Of a DNA stretch of 64,000 nt, positions 23,101-34,732 are shown one piece after another. The position numbers and the translations under genes were made by a program. The number at the start of each line of letters is the position of its first letter. Position 1 is the first letter of the stretch. Origin of the DNA: Selaginella moellendorffii (Eukaryota; Streptophyta; Lycopodiopsida; Selaginellales; Selaginellaceae); assembly GCF_000143415.4 (NCBI RefSeq), contig NW_003314370.1:273546-337545 (forward strand), read 5' to 3'. The notes under the pieces were generated by a model that saw nothing but the letters and a program-made list of their open reading frames with translations, was not told where the DNA came from and made no database searches.

Positions 23101-26100
23101 GTAAAGCGCATCTTCCAACTGTTTTACAATCTTTGGGTTGTATAGCTCAAACTGCAATGCCGGTGTTTGAGACTAGGGAGTCCGACGTCGTTCAATATGT
23201 TTTAAAAGATCTACTTCCCAGAGAACGGTCCGAGGTCCTAAGTTTTAGCGATATTTTTGTTGTTCCCGTTTTCTAATATTTCTCATTGTAGGATTCAACT
23301 AAATCAGATTGGGACAGCAGGAGTGAGGAATGCATGCTGAAGGTGCGTATTATATTTTTACGTAGATTGTCGTTTTCTAAGTGTTCTATCTTAATTCGCA
23401 GATATATGGTCTCAAGGCATTGATTAAAAGCTACCTCCCAAATAAAGATGCAAATTTGCGTCAAAGCTCGTTAAAAACTATCCAACCGGTTTTGTTGAAT
23501 CTTCTTAGATTCGGATCAATCAACGAGGAGTCGAAGTCGAGGTTTACTGCACGACGCGCTTTTCTTTGGCTGCTAATTCTATTATCTTTTTCAGTGACAT
23601 TGATAAGGCACACATGCGGCTTGCAGCTGCTAAAGCTTTTTTGCGTCTTTCTCGAATCTGGGACAAAGAAATCCCTGCTGCCACTTCTCGGTTTATAATG
23701 ATGACAGCGCAGGTAAATTTCTGATTGGCTATCACCTTACTCACTGTCATTGCCACAGGATCCAGTTTTTGATGTACGCCAGAAGTTTTTACTGAAAACC
23801 CATCAGTACTTGAAACTTCAACGGTTGCCTCACAAATACGCCATCGTGTATCCTTTGTACTCGGTGGATTCAAGAAAAGATATCGTACAGGAGGTAATGT
23901 GTAACATAAATATTTTATAGGCTTTTGAATTCTTGTTTCTAGGCTCAACGTTACATGACTGACTTTATCGACAATACTCGTCGCAATGTCGCTCGTCTCA
24001 AGAGCAGTGAAGGTCTAAACGTCCATCCAGAATACCACTTGACGTCCTTGATTCACGTTCTCGCTCATCATCCACAATTTCCGGATCTGTCCTCGTCTGA
24101 GACCGCTCCATATGAACCTTTCTACAAGTATGGTTTGATAATCAGTGTGTTGACTTCTCACACCAAGCTGCAGGCAGATTTACTCGTACATTCATGCATT
24201 GCTTGGGCAAGAGACGGATGTGAAAAGAGAAGAAAATAATTTGGCTGCGGTTCTGGAAATATTTCGTCGTATAAAAAACACGGAGGATGCAAATGTTCCA
24301 GCGGCAACTCAGGTATTCGCGTCATTGCATATTCACTGATAGAGATTACTTGCAAATCTTATGTAGAACCTGTACGCTCTTTGCGACATCGGTCTCCACA
24401 TAGCGAAGGACTTGTCGAAACGTTCACCGGAGCCTTACAAGGGAGATGTACGTCTGCCTTCAAACCTGTATAAACCCGTTGATGAAGACAGCTTAAAGGT
24501 TGGTACAAGCGGTTTTTGTGATTACTTATCAATTGCTCTATACTTCTAACAGGAGGATGGCAGCAATATGCCGTCGGCCTTGACATCGACTGTACTGAAT
24601 CGTTTTCGATCTTCAATGCCCAAAGGAGCTCAGGTTAAACCTTCGATTGTTCTTTACAGCATCTCATGGCTCTTTTTCATGTTTGGAAAACCAGCGGGGA
24701 CAGAAAAGAGCAGAAGGATCAGATGACGACGAGGATGAGGATCCCTTACCACGGAAAAGCGGTTCTGCTGAAACTAAGAAGGGTAAAGGAAAGACTCCGG
24801 CCCGCAAAGGTAAGGAGAAGGAAGCGGAAAGCATGTCAGAAGACGACGGTGACGATGCTCCCAAGAGAAAACGGGGAAGGCCAACTAAAGAAAAGCAACA
24901 GGAAGACACTCCTGGACAGAAAAAGAGAGGGAGGCCAGCCAAAAAGCAAAAGGTGGAGGTAGACTCTCCTGCTACATCTGCGGATGCCAAAGGCCAGACT
25001 CCGAAGTCTAGTGCCAAGAAGGAAAAAGAGAAGGAGAAACAGAAGGTAAATAGTGAAGTCGTTGCACTGAGAGTTCTAACTGTGGGTTTTATGAACTTAA
25101 AAACTCAGGATGATGGTGCTAGCACCACAAAACGGAAAAAGCAAGCTTCTCATAAGGTACTTTTCTTTTACAAGGGATAGCTTGAGTTGACATGTAACTT
25201 ATCAATAGCCCGGCAAAAGTGAAAGCGAGGAAAAAGAACCCGAACCCCATCTAGGCCGAAGGGTCAAGGTGTGGTGGCCAGACGATAAGAAGTAAGTTAG
25301 GCGAAGTTGATGTCCTGTAATGCTTATGGATCGTGTTCAGGTATTACCGTGGAGTTGTGAAGTCGTATGATGCGAAAAGAAAGAGACACCACGTAAGTGA
25401 TTAAAGGAGATTCACCATGTCTAACTTTTCTCCCGTTTGTATGTAGGTGTCCTATGACGATGGTGATAGAGAGACGCTGGACATGAGTAAAGAGCGTTGG
25501 CATTACGTAGATGGGAAGGAGAAGGAGGTAACGCATGATTTTGGTTCCGTCCGGGAATGACTAACGATTTTTTTTCTTAATTGCTTTTGTTTTTTCTCTT
25601 GTAGGACACCTCTCCATCGCCGCCACCTAGGGAGTATGTAGACGTTTCCATGCGCTGTGAAAAGCTAACCGTGTGCCTTTAACTACAGGCAAGCGAAGGC
25701 GAAGAAGAGGACGAGCGAAGGGAGCTCCCAGAAGTAAAGCCGCGTGTTGATCGTTAAGAGTTTCTCATCGTCTGGCATTTCGCAGGAAACCGAAGGGCAA
25801 GAAACGGACGCGTGATAGTGACGACGAACACCACCAATCTGAGAACGAGAAAAGACCAAAAGGTGGGATTTTTCTACTCTTCCTTTGTTTTTAACACCGG
25901 GCTGGACTGTGTAGTGAATGGGAGCAACGCAGCAGTAGTAAATGGAACTGCGGAAGCCGAGAGTTCACAAAGGGATGCGCTGGGAGACACGGATGATGAC
26001 GAGCCTCTTGTAAGATCTCCAAATATTTCCTAGCTCACGATTCTTATGATCTCTTTTCTCGCTTGTCTCTAGGATTCTTACCGCAGGCGAATGAAGAAAC

Positions 26101-26141
26101 ACGATCGGCAGCAGCAGGACAAGGTTGCGGCCGCTGTGTAG
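20113..26141 (+). CDS. PDS5: Sister-chromatid cohesion protein PDS5 with AT-hooks and Tudor-like domain
   Basis: A cohesin cofactor that works with cohesin in the nucleus to hold sister chromatids and in repair. The gene has more than 25 small exons. The N-terminus, KKIVQLGKRLGELQLPSSKD, and LLHHKDKEVKLFVATCASEI then APDLPYNDDVLKDLFELIVN are typical PDS5 HEAT-repeat sequence; helical repeats continue to about 24.4 kb. A charged linker (24.7-25.1 kb) carries two AT-hook cores, KRKRGRPTK and KKRGRPAKK. Near the end a Tudor-like domain reads GRRVKVWWPDDKKYYRGVVK, SYDAKRKRHHVSYDDGD and ETLDMSKERWHYVDG across 25258-25525. The tail is basic and acidic and ends DSYRRRMKKHDRQQQDKVAA, TAG at 26139. 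The start is the first ATG after the GC-rich promoter. A Tudor-bearing PDS5 is usual in plants. Confidence 0.92.
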
Positions 26142-26545
26142 AGATCCAGAATGGATGAGAGAGAGCTCGAGGCGAAAATAAGGCCCTCCAAAAATTTGTA
26201 TAATCACCCCACCATTTTACTCTAGAAAAGTAGAAAGCAAATGGCTTGCACGATTTCTTTCTAGGTTTTAATGTTAAATTGTCGTTTTAGTATAATTAGT
26301 GAAGTTTAAACTGTATTTACACAATAAATATAAAGGTAGAAGATCACAACCGTTCGATTAAAGAAATCTTTTATAATATATTCTTGAAATTACTTCTATG
26401 TCATTAATGCTAATCAAAATTGATAAACCTAAGAAGTTTTACAGTGTGAACACCTAGAGGTCTACTTTATCCTGCGGGTCCCGTTTACAAGCTGGCTACG
26501 AAAGCTCCCGCGCGTCGCATATCCTTCGTATCCCCGCGTCCAAGT

Positions 26546-26551
26546 TATATA
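26546..26551 (+). promoter_or_regulatory. TATA box of the germin-like gene
   Basis: TATATA followed by ccaccac lies 82 bases before the ATG at 26628 and suits a short leader in this intronless gene. Confidence 0.55.
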
Positions 26552-26627
26552 CCACCACAACCAAGACCTTTGGAGGCTACTCTCCTCCCAATCCCCAGTC
26601 CCCAACTCCGAAAGAAATTCACGCGCC

Positions 26628-27323
26628 ATGTCTCCTCTCCAAATGTCCTCCTCCGCTCCAACTCCAGTCGCAATGGCAGCAGCAGCAGTGATGCTCCTCC
26701 TCGTAGCACTTGCATTCTCGCCCAGCACCACAAATGCCTACGATAGTGATCCCCTCCAGGACACCTGCGTCGCCGACCTCACCTCCAAGCTCTCCGTCAA
26801 TGGATACCCTTGCAAGACATCCCCTCCCAGCGCCGCCGACTTCGTCTTCAAGGGCCTCGCCACCCCGGCCAGCACCAACAACGCCAATGGCCTGGGGGCC
26901 GTGTTTGGGGTCGTCCAGGCCTTCCCGGCTCTCAACACGCTCGGCCTGTCCATCGCGCGCCTGGATTTCGCCAAGGGAGGCCTCGTCCCGCCGCACACGC
27001 ACCCGCGCGCGTCCGAGCTCTTCCACGTCCTCGAGGGAACCATCTACGCCGGGTTCATCACCACGGACAACAAGTTGTATGCCGCTACGGTCAACAAGGG
27101 CGAGGTGATGGCGTTTCCGAAGGGGCTCATCCACTTCCAGGTGAATGCCGGGAATTCCACGGCTTTGGCGTTTGCGAGCTTGAGCAGCCAGTCGCCCGGA
27201 TTCCAGCTCGTTGCGAGCGCGCTGCTGGGCAGTGGCATCCCGGACTTCGTGCTCTCCAAGACTCTGTTTGTGGGTACCAATGTCGTGGACAAGCTCAAGG
27301 CTCCATTTGTTCCAAAGAAGTGA
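26628..27323 (+). CDS. Germin-like protein (cupin, apoplastic)
   Basis: A 231-residue secreted cupin with no intron. A hydrophobic stretch at residues 16-33 (AMAAAAVMLLLVALAFS) is the signal peptide, with cleavage near TNAYD. Germin box 1 is GLVPPHTHPRASELFHVLEG and box 2 is KGEVMAFPKGLIHFQVNAGN; together they supply the three His and one Glu that bind manganese. Two early cysteines (DTCVADL and GYPCKT) make the family's N-terminal disulfide. Germins form cell-wall hexamers with oxalate oxidase or superoxide dismutase activity; which applies cannot be read from sequence. The coding region is strongly GC-rich at third positions compared with PDS5 next to it. Two further in-frame Met codons (residues 6 and 16) could also serve as start. 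Confidence 0.93.
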   Translation: MSPLQMSSSAPTPVAMAAAAVMLLLVALAFSPSTTNAYDSDPLQDTCVADLTSKLSVNGYPCKTSPPSAADFVFKGLATPASTNNANGLGAVFGVVQAFPALNTLGLSIARLDFAKGGLVPPHTHPRASELFHVLEGTIYAGFITTDNKLYAATVNKGEVMAFPKGLIHFQVNAGNSTALAFASLSSQSPGFQLVASALLGSGIPDFVLSKTLFVGTNVVDKLKAPFVPKK

Positions 27324-30300
27324 GTTCTTCCATTGAGGAGTGTAATATATATGTATGTTATTCCGCTTTTGATTCACATTGGAGTAGAAGAGATAAAACT
27401 TGGAGGTGGAGAACAGGAACTTCCTGTTTTCTTTGTAACGAGCTTGTCCATCCATTGCCATATCTATGTCATGAACTGAAATTATTTGAGATATGAGTAT
27501 TCTCGTGAAGATTTGGCTCCAAGCGTCAGCTACCTTTTTACAGTCATTGTAAGGAGTTAAGGCTGTCGAGGACCACCTAGGAAAAAGCTTGGTGTACGTG
27601 TTGGCATGTAGACTGGAGCCAATTGAACGAAATAGAGGGGAATGTTCGATTGATAAAGTGAAATACTGACTAGGCACAATTGTTTTTTGTTTTTTATATT
27701 TTCCCGTTATAAGATATATACTGGATATTCTAGAATATTCTACCATCTTGTATTTATAACTTTTAGACATGTTTATAATTTAAAAGCTAGTTTCAAATGA
27801 AAATTAAACCAGATGTTACTGTAGTCTAAAATATTTTCAATATTGGACAGTTAATTTTACAAGAGTTTGAAATATAATTTCTATGGTAATACATGTATTA
27901 CATGTACATGGACTTCTCATCTCGATCTTACTACCTCCGTGTCATCAACTTCTCATCTTCCAAAGGGGAGTATGGTATAATGTTTGTAAATATAGATGAG
28001 ATATGAGAAGTTATATAGATGAGATATGAGAAGTTGATGACAATAAGTCAAGTGGAACATTTAGACTACTACAAGAATCTAAAATACAAAACCATTAATA
28101 AACTTACAAACAACTATGGCTAAAATAAAATCTAAAACCATGGCACAAGCATTAATCAATTACAAAAAACCAATGAACTAATTATAATTCCATATTCAAT
28201 TGCAACCAGAAAGTTATAATTTTGAATTGAAACAAAGGACTTTGAAAACCATTATAGTTTATAACACATTATTACAACAAACAATACATCTTATCTCTCA
28301 ATTTACTTGTTGACAATCCTCCAAGACCATTACTAACTTGAACTCATGACTATAAGTAAAACCTACCTTTATATCTTTGCTTTGGTCAATATTTAAGACT
28401 CGTATTAACTTAAACTCACAACCATCATCCTTATCTAGCATTGCACATGGGAGGTTACACTCACTCCATTCGTCCTCCACATACTCCTTCTTTCCTCGAA
28501 GGAAAAAAAAGTTTTAAAGCACTATATCTATTCAAATTTGTTGTGTTTGTCCTTACCCTACTATTTATATTTGGCCTCACTTCATTATTACATCTATTTA
28601 GTTTCACTACTTGAGGGCCAAATATTCTATTCGGACTTGTTATGTTTGTTTTCACTTCACAATCCATGTCATTTGTCTTTACTCCACTACTGTATCCATT
28701 TATCTTTATTCCATCGTTAGGGCTAAACTCTCATTTGTCCTCTCTACCCCCTTCCCTAAAGAAAAAAAAGTTTGAAGCATCAAGGTAAAAAAAAGAAAGC
28801 AAGAACAAAATTAAGGAAGAAATATTATGAAATAAGAAAAAGTGGATAAAGAAGCATTGAAAGAAGTATTTACATTAGTTGACAATGCTAAAATGGGGAA
28901 ATTAAAAGAAAAACATGTGGCTAAAGTTTGGAAATAAAGGACTTTTTATAAAATACTTCAGTCACCACAATATCAGCATAAGATTTACTCGCTCAACCTT
29001 TTTAACACACAATTCAACATTTAAGAAGGGAAAATCAATAGAAATGTTTACACTCTTAAAGAAATATATAAACTCTTCAATAACAACAGTAAAATAAAGG
29101 ATTTGAGTAATACTTACAAATGGGGACAGACATTCAATCTAAAACTTTAGCTAAAGTGATTTAACTCTTGGAACAAAGGAATACTCAACACTAAAATTGT
29201 TCAAATACTTTGCCAATGAAACAAAAGCAAGATTTTTAACTTCATGCGCATAATTAACATCTAGATTAGTATGATGAGGACATAAAACACTCAACCTAAT
29301 ACCAAACTGAAAATGAGAATCATAAGAGTCACAAATGATTAACGTATTAAAAAAAAAACACTATAGATAAGGAAGAAACACTAAAAATACAAGAAAATGG
29401 CTCAAGCTGAGAAATAAGAAAAAGTTAGGAAAGAGCAAAAGGTAAAAAAGGAGAATCAGATGGTAAATTAAAGGATTGATACTTATCCCATGAAATGTTT
29501 TTGTCTCTAAAGTTATCTTTATAATAATTAAGTTCCTCATTACAATCATTTGAGCTGATACATATTGTCTTCCCATAAACTCAATCCTTGAACATTCTCT
29601 AAGAATTAAACTGCATTATCCATAACTTGTTAATTAATGTCACGATCACGCTCCACATTAACAGGAGACAGCAAAACACCAAGAATAAAACAAGCCATAT
29701 ATTCCATGCACTCACATAATACAATTAAGTTTATACTTTTTAAATGTCAATTAGTCCCAAAGTCTTTTTTGTTTTCTAAAATATACTATATATTTTAGGT
29801 TTTATTTATTTATATTAATCTTATATTTATAAATTATTTATACACTTTGTTAAATTGTATTTTAGTTTATTTATAATATTTCTTAATTATTTTTAATTGT
29901 AAATAATTTTAATCATATAAGCTATTAAAAGTCTCTATATACTTATTCTTTGAAGTATTTTTATCACTGTTGCTTTTTTCTATACTCAGTGTTTCTATTA
30001 TAACTTTGAACCACAGTAGAAGTTGTATTTAGATTTTGGATACGAAGTAAATAAGTATTAAATTTGAAAGAGACTAAGTATTTGACAATTTGGCAAAGCA
30101 TGCCATATAAAATACTAGTTATTTCCTTATTAAAATAATTTTTATAGTGATTTATTCATTAGGAAAGAAAAAAGACTTTAGTATAAATTAGTTGTAGCAA
30201 AATCATGCTAAGTATGAATTTGAAGCTTCTCATTATCTTATACTAAGTTTATATTGTTTAAGCTAAAACAAAACTGTTTCAATATTTAGGAAAGATGAGT

Positions 30301-31168
30301 AATCAAACTAAGGATTACAAGATGTAGTAAATGATTATGTATTTATGTTATAGTTTTAGTACTAAAACTATAACTCTTTTAAAGTTATTTTATTACATAA
30401 AAACTAGTAGTTTTATACTATTATCTAGAATCGTAATTATATTTTATAACTATTTTGCCAATGTCTAGATGCTACCAAACCCAAAAATTCAATTGGACTC
30501 TAAATAAGAAAACATATTGAAATGTGAACTTGTAATTTCAAGGAAAAGCAAACCAGAAAGTTTGCTTGCTGGCTGCTGCAACCTCCATCATTCCGTACAC
30601 AAATGCGGCATGGGCCAGTGTCGGCCAGCCAGACCCATCCATGTCCCCCTGTCCTCTTCACCATGGCATGTTCGCATGATATGCGGCACGCCCCCTGCCA
30701 CGTGTCAGGCATGGTGCCGCCACCCGACATTACATCACTGACATTCTCACGTGCAGGGGGCAACAAGATTCCCCCGGACCGCCACCTTTTTCCATTTAGG
30801 GTTAGATTAGGGCTTCGTGATGGGTTCTTTTCCGCTTAAAATACAATGGCGGAGGTAAAAGGTATAAAACATCGAGCACAATGCAATCGAGTGGTATGGG
30901 CCTGGGGAATATACCCACACGCACACGGGGAATAATTTTCTCTTGCGGGTTGATTACACGTAATTATGGGTTGTGGAGCACGCCTGACTGTTCTCTGGAA
31001 CTTTAGTGTGTAGTGTAGGTGGGTATCTCTACTGTGCAAATACATCTAAGCGTTCTTGGTGGAGTGGGCTTTGATATTTTCTTTTTTCTAAAGCCGTGGA
31101 AGTAAAGAGCAGCTCTAGTTTATTGCGTATAGAGTTTTATATGGTTTTGGTCGTAGAAAATTGCAACT
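27324..31168. other. AT-rich region without genes
   Basis: Nearly 4 kb with no coding region I can support. From about 27.7 to 30.5 kb it is very AT-rich, with only short frames. It contains a small inverted and direct repeat at 27942-28041, a stretch at 28500-28740 with poly-A and pyrimidine-rich runs, and an extreme AT block at 29760-30480. The last part (30540-31168) is more mixed and is probably upstream sequence of the PIN gene. No tRNA or known transposase was seen. Confidence 0.6.
27942..28041. repeat. Short inverted/direct repeat cluster
   Basis: Two direct copies of tagatgagatatgagaagtt lie at about 27993-28012 and 28016-28035. The sequence gtcatcaacttctcat at about 27942-27957 is the reverse complement of the end of the second copy plus gatgac. 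It may be the foot of a small palindromic element. Confidence 0.6.
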
Positions 31169-31177
31169 ATATATAAA
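31169..31177 (+). promoter_or_regulatory. Possible TATA box of the PIN gene
   Basis: TATATATAA lies about 560 bases before the PIN start. If used it implies a long 5' leader, which is plausible because 31.25-31.73 kb holds no other gene and is unlike the AT-rich sequence before it. Confidence 0.35.
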
Positions 31178-31732
31178 TTTAGTGTGAGCGCTGTAGTGTG
31201 CTTGATGATGGATTGGGGGACAGCGTGTGGTAGCTTTTGGGGCGTTGAGCTTCTTCGCCGCAACCGTCTTCTTCCATTTGATTCGCTCCTCGCATCGTCT
31301 CGCTAGTTTTTAGCAGCGTTTTCTCCCACTTTTTTTTTTCACGTCCTTGTTCTTCTTCTTTTTCTACTTGGATGGAATCCAATTGCGCTGCTAACGAGCT
31401 GCTCGTTGGAGGAAGCGACGCGAGCTCCTGGGAGGGAGCAAGCAAGCGCAAGCACGAGAGCGAGGCAGTCAGGAGTGGTAGTCAGTCGTTTTGCTCTTCT
31501 CGAGTTCCTTCTTCCCGAGAAATCTAAGGAATGATTCGAAAGCTTACTTGGAGTGGAGAGAAGTCGCCGGATTGGACAAGAGTTCCTTTTCTTTCCTCTT
31601 CTCAGCTTCTGTAGAAGATCGAGCGACCGAGTCGTAGAGCGAGCGAGTGTCAAGAAAGTCCTGCTCAAAGAGCACTGGTAAGTAAGCGCAAAGAAGAAGA
31701 TCCGAAGGAAGAAAAGAGAAGAACCTTTCACG

Positions 31733-34216
31733 ATGATCAGCGCGCACGACTTCTATGTGGTGATGAGCGCCGTGGTGCCGCTCTACGTCGCAATGATCCT
31801 GGCCTACGGCTCCGTCCGGTGGTGGAAGATCCTCACTCCGGATCAATGCGGCGGCATCAATCGCTTCGTGGCGATCTTCGCGGTCCCACTCCTCTCCTTC
31901 CAGATTCTCGCCACCAACGATCCTTACAAGATGAACGCGCAGTTCATCGCCGCCGACGTCCTCCAGAAGCTGGCCATTCTCGCGGTTCTTCTCGTCTGGT
32001 GCCGCTACTCCAACAATGGAAGCATGGAGTGGACTATCACTCTCTTCATGCTGGCCACGCTTCCCAACACTCTGGTCATGGGGATCCCTTTGCTCGCAGC
32101 GATGTATGGCACCGAGTCTGGAAGTCTCGTCGTCCAGGCAGTGGTCCTCCAATGCATCATCTGGTACACGCTGCTGCTCGTCTTCTACGAGTACCGCAGT
32201 GCCAGGAACCTCATCCGGGACCAGTTCCCCAAGACCGCTGCGTCCATCGTCTCCTTCAAAGTCGACTCGGATGTAGTCTCTCTGGATGGAAACAGAGAGC
32301 CCATCCAGGCCGACGCGGAGATTGGTGACGACGGTAAGATTCACGTCACTGTGCGGCGCTCCACTGCTTCCAGGCACGACCTCTATCCTCCTTCTCCCAT
32401 CGCGTCCTCGAAAGCTCTCACGCCGCGGCCTTCCAATCTCACCGGAGCTGACATCTATTCGATCCACTCCTCGAGGAACATGACCCCGCGGGAGTCCAGC
32501 TTCAACCACGCCGAGTACTACTCCATGATGATGATGATGCCGGCTTTCAACAATCCACCACCACCGCCGCCGCCGCCGCCACCTCGCCACTCGAGCTTCA
32601 CTGCCTCGGATATCTACTCGCTCCATTCTTCCAGGGGGCCGACGCCGAGAACTTCCAACTTTAACATCGAAGAGCAGCACCGGCCGTCGACAAAGTCCGC
32701 TCCTCCACCGTCTCGGATGATTCCTCCTCCTGTTCCTGCTCCACCCCCTGCCCCTGCTCCTCCAGCTCCAGCTCCAGCTCTCAATGCTGCTGCCAGCAAG
32801 AACGACCTCGTCCATATGTTCGTGTGGAGTTCCAGCGGCTCTCCAATTTCCGAAGGCAATGTCCGAATGCTCAACGATGACTTCCGCTCCAACAATAACA
32901 AGGACGTCCGGCTTCTCGTAGGTGACGATGACGATTGTAAGTTTCCAAAGTTTTCGTTTCTCGCGCACCACCATAGCCGACTGATGGCCTGTGCTCTGTT
33001 TTTTTCTCCTGTCCGGTGTTTATGTCCATCTCCAGCAACGGCAACAGCAGCGTCCGGAGCTCCTCACGACTTTAGCTTCGGTCACGCTGGAGGAGTGGAC
33101 GAGGGCAACAGCAGCACCAACATTCCTGCTCGAAATTCCAGCTCCGGCTTGGAAATGCCTCCGAAGAACAGCAGCAACCTCGCGGACGATCAGCCGACCG
33201 AGATGCCCTCTGTTGGTGTCATGACCCGGCTCATCGTGGACATGGTGTGGAGAAAGCTGATCCGCAATCCCAACACGTACTCCAGCTTGCTCGGCCTCGG
33301 CTGGGCTCTCGTCGCCTACAAGTAAGTGCAAGTTTTCTTCCACTTCGTTGCTCATCCTTCCGTCTCTTGTCGCTGTTTCTGGAAGGTGGCACGTCAGGAT
33401 GCCGGCTATCATCGACAACTCCATCCAAATCTTATCCAAGGCCGGACTCGGAATGGCCATGTTCAGCTTAGGTACTGGCTCTCTTCTCTTTCACCCTGCT
33501 GTGGTTTTCCATCCTGCGAGCTTGTTTGATCGAGGGAGTATCTTCTCTTGGTTTTGTTGCAGGCCTGTTCATGGCATTGCAGAAGCGCATTCTGGTGTGT
33601 GGCACATCAATGGCGTTGTTCGGGATGGTGGTACGCTTTGTAACAGGCCCTGCGGTAATGGCAGCAACTTCCATAGCTGTCGGCCTCAAAGGTGTCAATC
33701 TCCACGTCTCTATAGTACAGGTATACCCCCGTTTCCATCCTTCCAGCACAGCTTCCACTTCTCCTTCCTTCTTCGAAAAGTAGCTCTCCATCTCTCTTCC
33801 AAGTTCCGTTGTCTTTCCTCGTTCTTCGCTCTTCCAAGTCGTGTTCTTCTCTAGCTGGCCCGCTTCTCGCTGCCTCCATGTCCGTCTTCTCGTCTAGCCC
33901 GCTAACTCTTGACTTGGATTTCGGAAAAACAACGCTTTCAGGCCTCGCTTCCCCAAGGCATTGTCCCATTCGTCTTCGCGAAGGAGTACAACGTGCATCC
34001 AGACGTCCTCAGCACAGCGTACGTACTTTCTCCTTTTCCTCCTCCCTCCCTTCTCTGTGCCCCCCCGCACCACACACACTGTGTGTGCATTCAATTCTCT
34101 CTCAACTCACACTGCCCGCCTGTTGCATCTGTGTGTACCTCTCTGCCAGGGTGATATTCGGCATGCTGGTGGCCTTTCCCATCACAATGCTCTACTACGT
34201 GCTCCTGGGCCTGTGA
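31733..34216 (+). CDS. PIN: PIN-type auxin efflux carrier (long-loop, plasma membrane)
   Basis: Moves indole-3-acetic acid out of cells. Six exons keep phase: 31733-32936, 33036-33321, 33386-33471, 33563-33720, 33942-34018 and 34150-34216. The start [20 protein letters not shown] and LNRFVAIF-like [20 protein letters not shown] are canonical, as are [15 protein letters not shown] and the end [20 protein letters not shown] plus [20 protein letters not shown]. The hydrophilic loop is long and carries the repeated phosphosite blocks [35 protein letters not shown] and [19 protein letters not shown], so this is a canonical PIN able to localise to the plasma membrane. The loop also holds proline runs (32560-32582 and 32700-32780). 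The first exon is very GC-rich. The stop TGA at 34214 follows the usual GL ending. Confidence 0.96.
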
Positions 34217-34732
34217 GGGAGAGTGGCGTGAATTCATCACCTCCAAACATTTCTCTCAACTTCTCAACCGATCGCTGCTTTACTGCCGCTGCTGCTTTTG
34301 TAAGTGTCTGCCGACTATAACTTACGGACGATCGATGGAGCTGGCTGGCTGGTTGGCCGCTTTGGCTGGCTCCAGCTCGATTCAACTTGTTTTCAGCCCA
34401 AGAGTTGAAGGAGCTGCTGGTGTCCGACTCATATTCACCCCCCGTGGTGTCTGCTATAATTTTTGTTGGAGCGAGCACCAACTGGAGATTCAGCTGCCAG
34501 AGATCCAAGTAGCTAGCTAGAAAACAACCGTCCTTGTGTCTGCTTGTAGCTAGTAGCAAAGCATGGCCCCCTGCTGCCTCCGTTGTACTGGCTGGCTGGC
34601 GGATGGGCCGTCTGGAAATTTTTTGAGCTCTGTAGACTTCAAAAAAGTATAACAACAAACCCACCGGAGTGCGTGCTGCGAAGCGAATCCTTCTTCCCCT
34701 TCCTCTTCTTTTCCCAGAGAAACAACTGTCAA
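34217..34732. other. 3' spacer between PIN and the NusB-like gene
   Basis: About 515 bases between two converging stop codons. No coding region is seen; it should hold the 3' untranslated parts of both genes. Short GGCTGGCTGGTTGG-type repeats occur near 34340-34375 and 34585-34600. Confidence 0.5.

Noticed and set aside
26619-27770. A 383-residue minus-strand frame opposite the germin-like gene
   Set aside because: It is antisense to a clear cupin gene with signal peptide and metal motifs; its own sequence is low-complexity Arg/Glu/Gly.
31544-32974. A 476-residue open frame on the minus strand opposite the PIN gene
   Set aside because: It lies exactly antisense to the GC-rich first PIN exon and has Arg/His-rich composition without any domain, as expected from a shadow of biased codon use.
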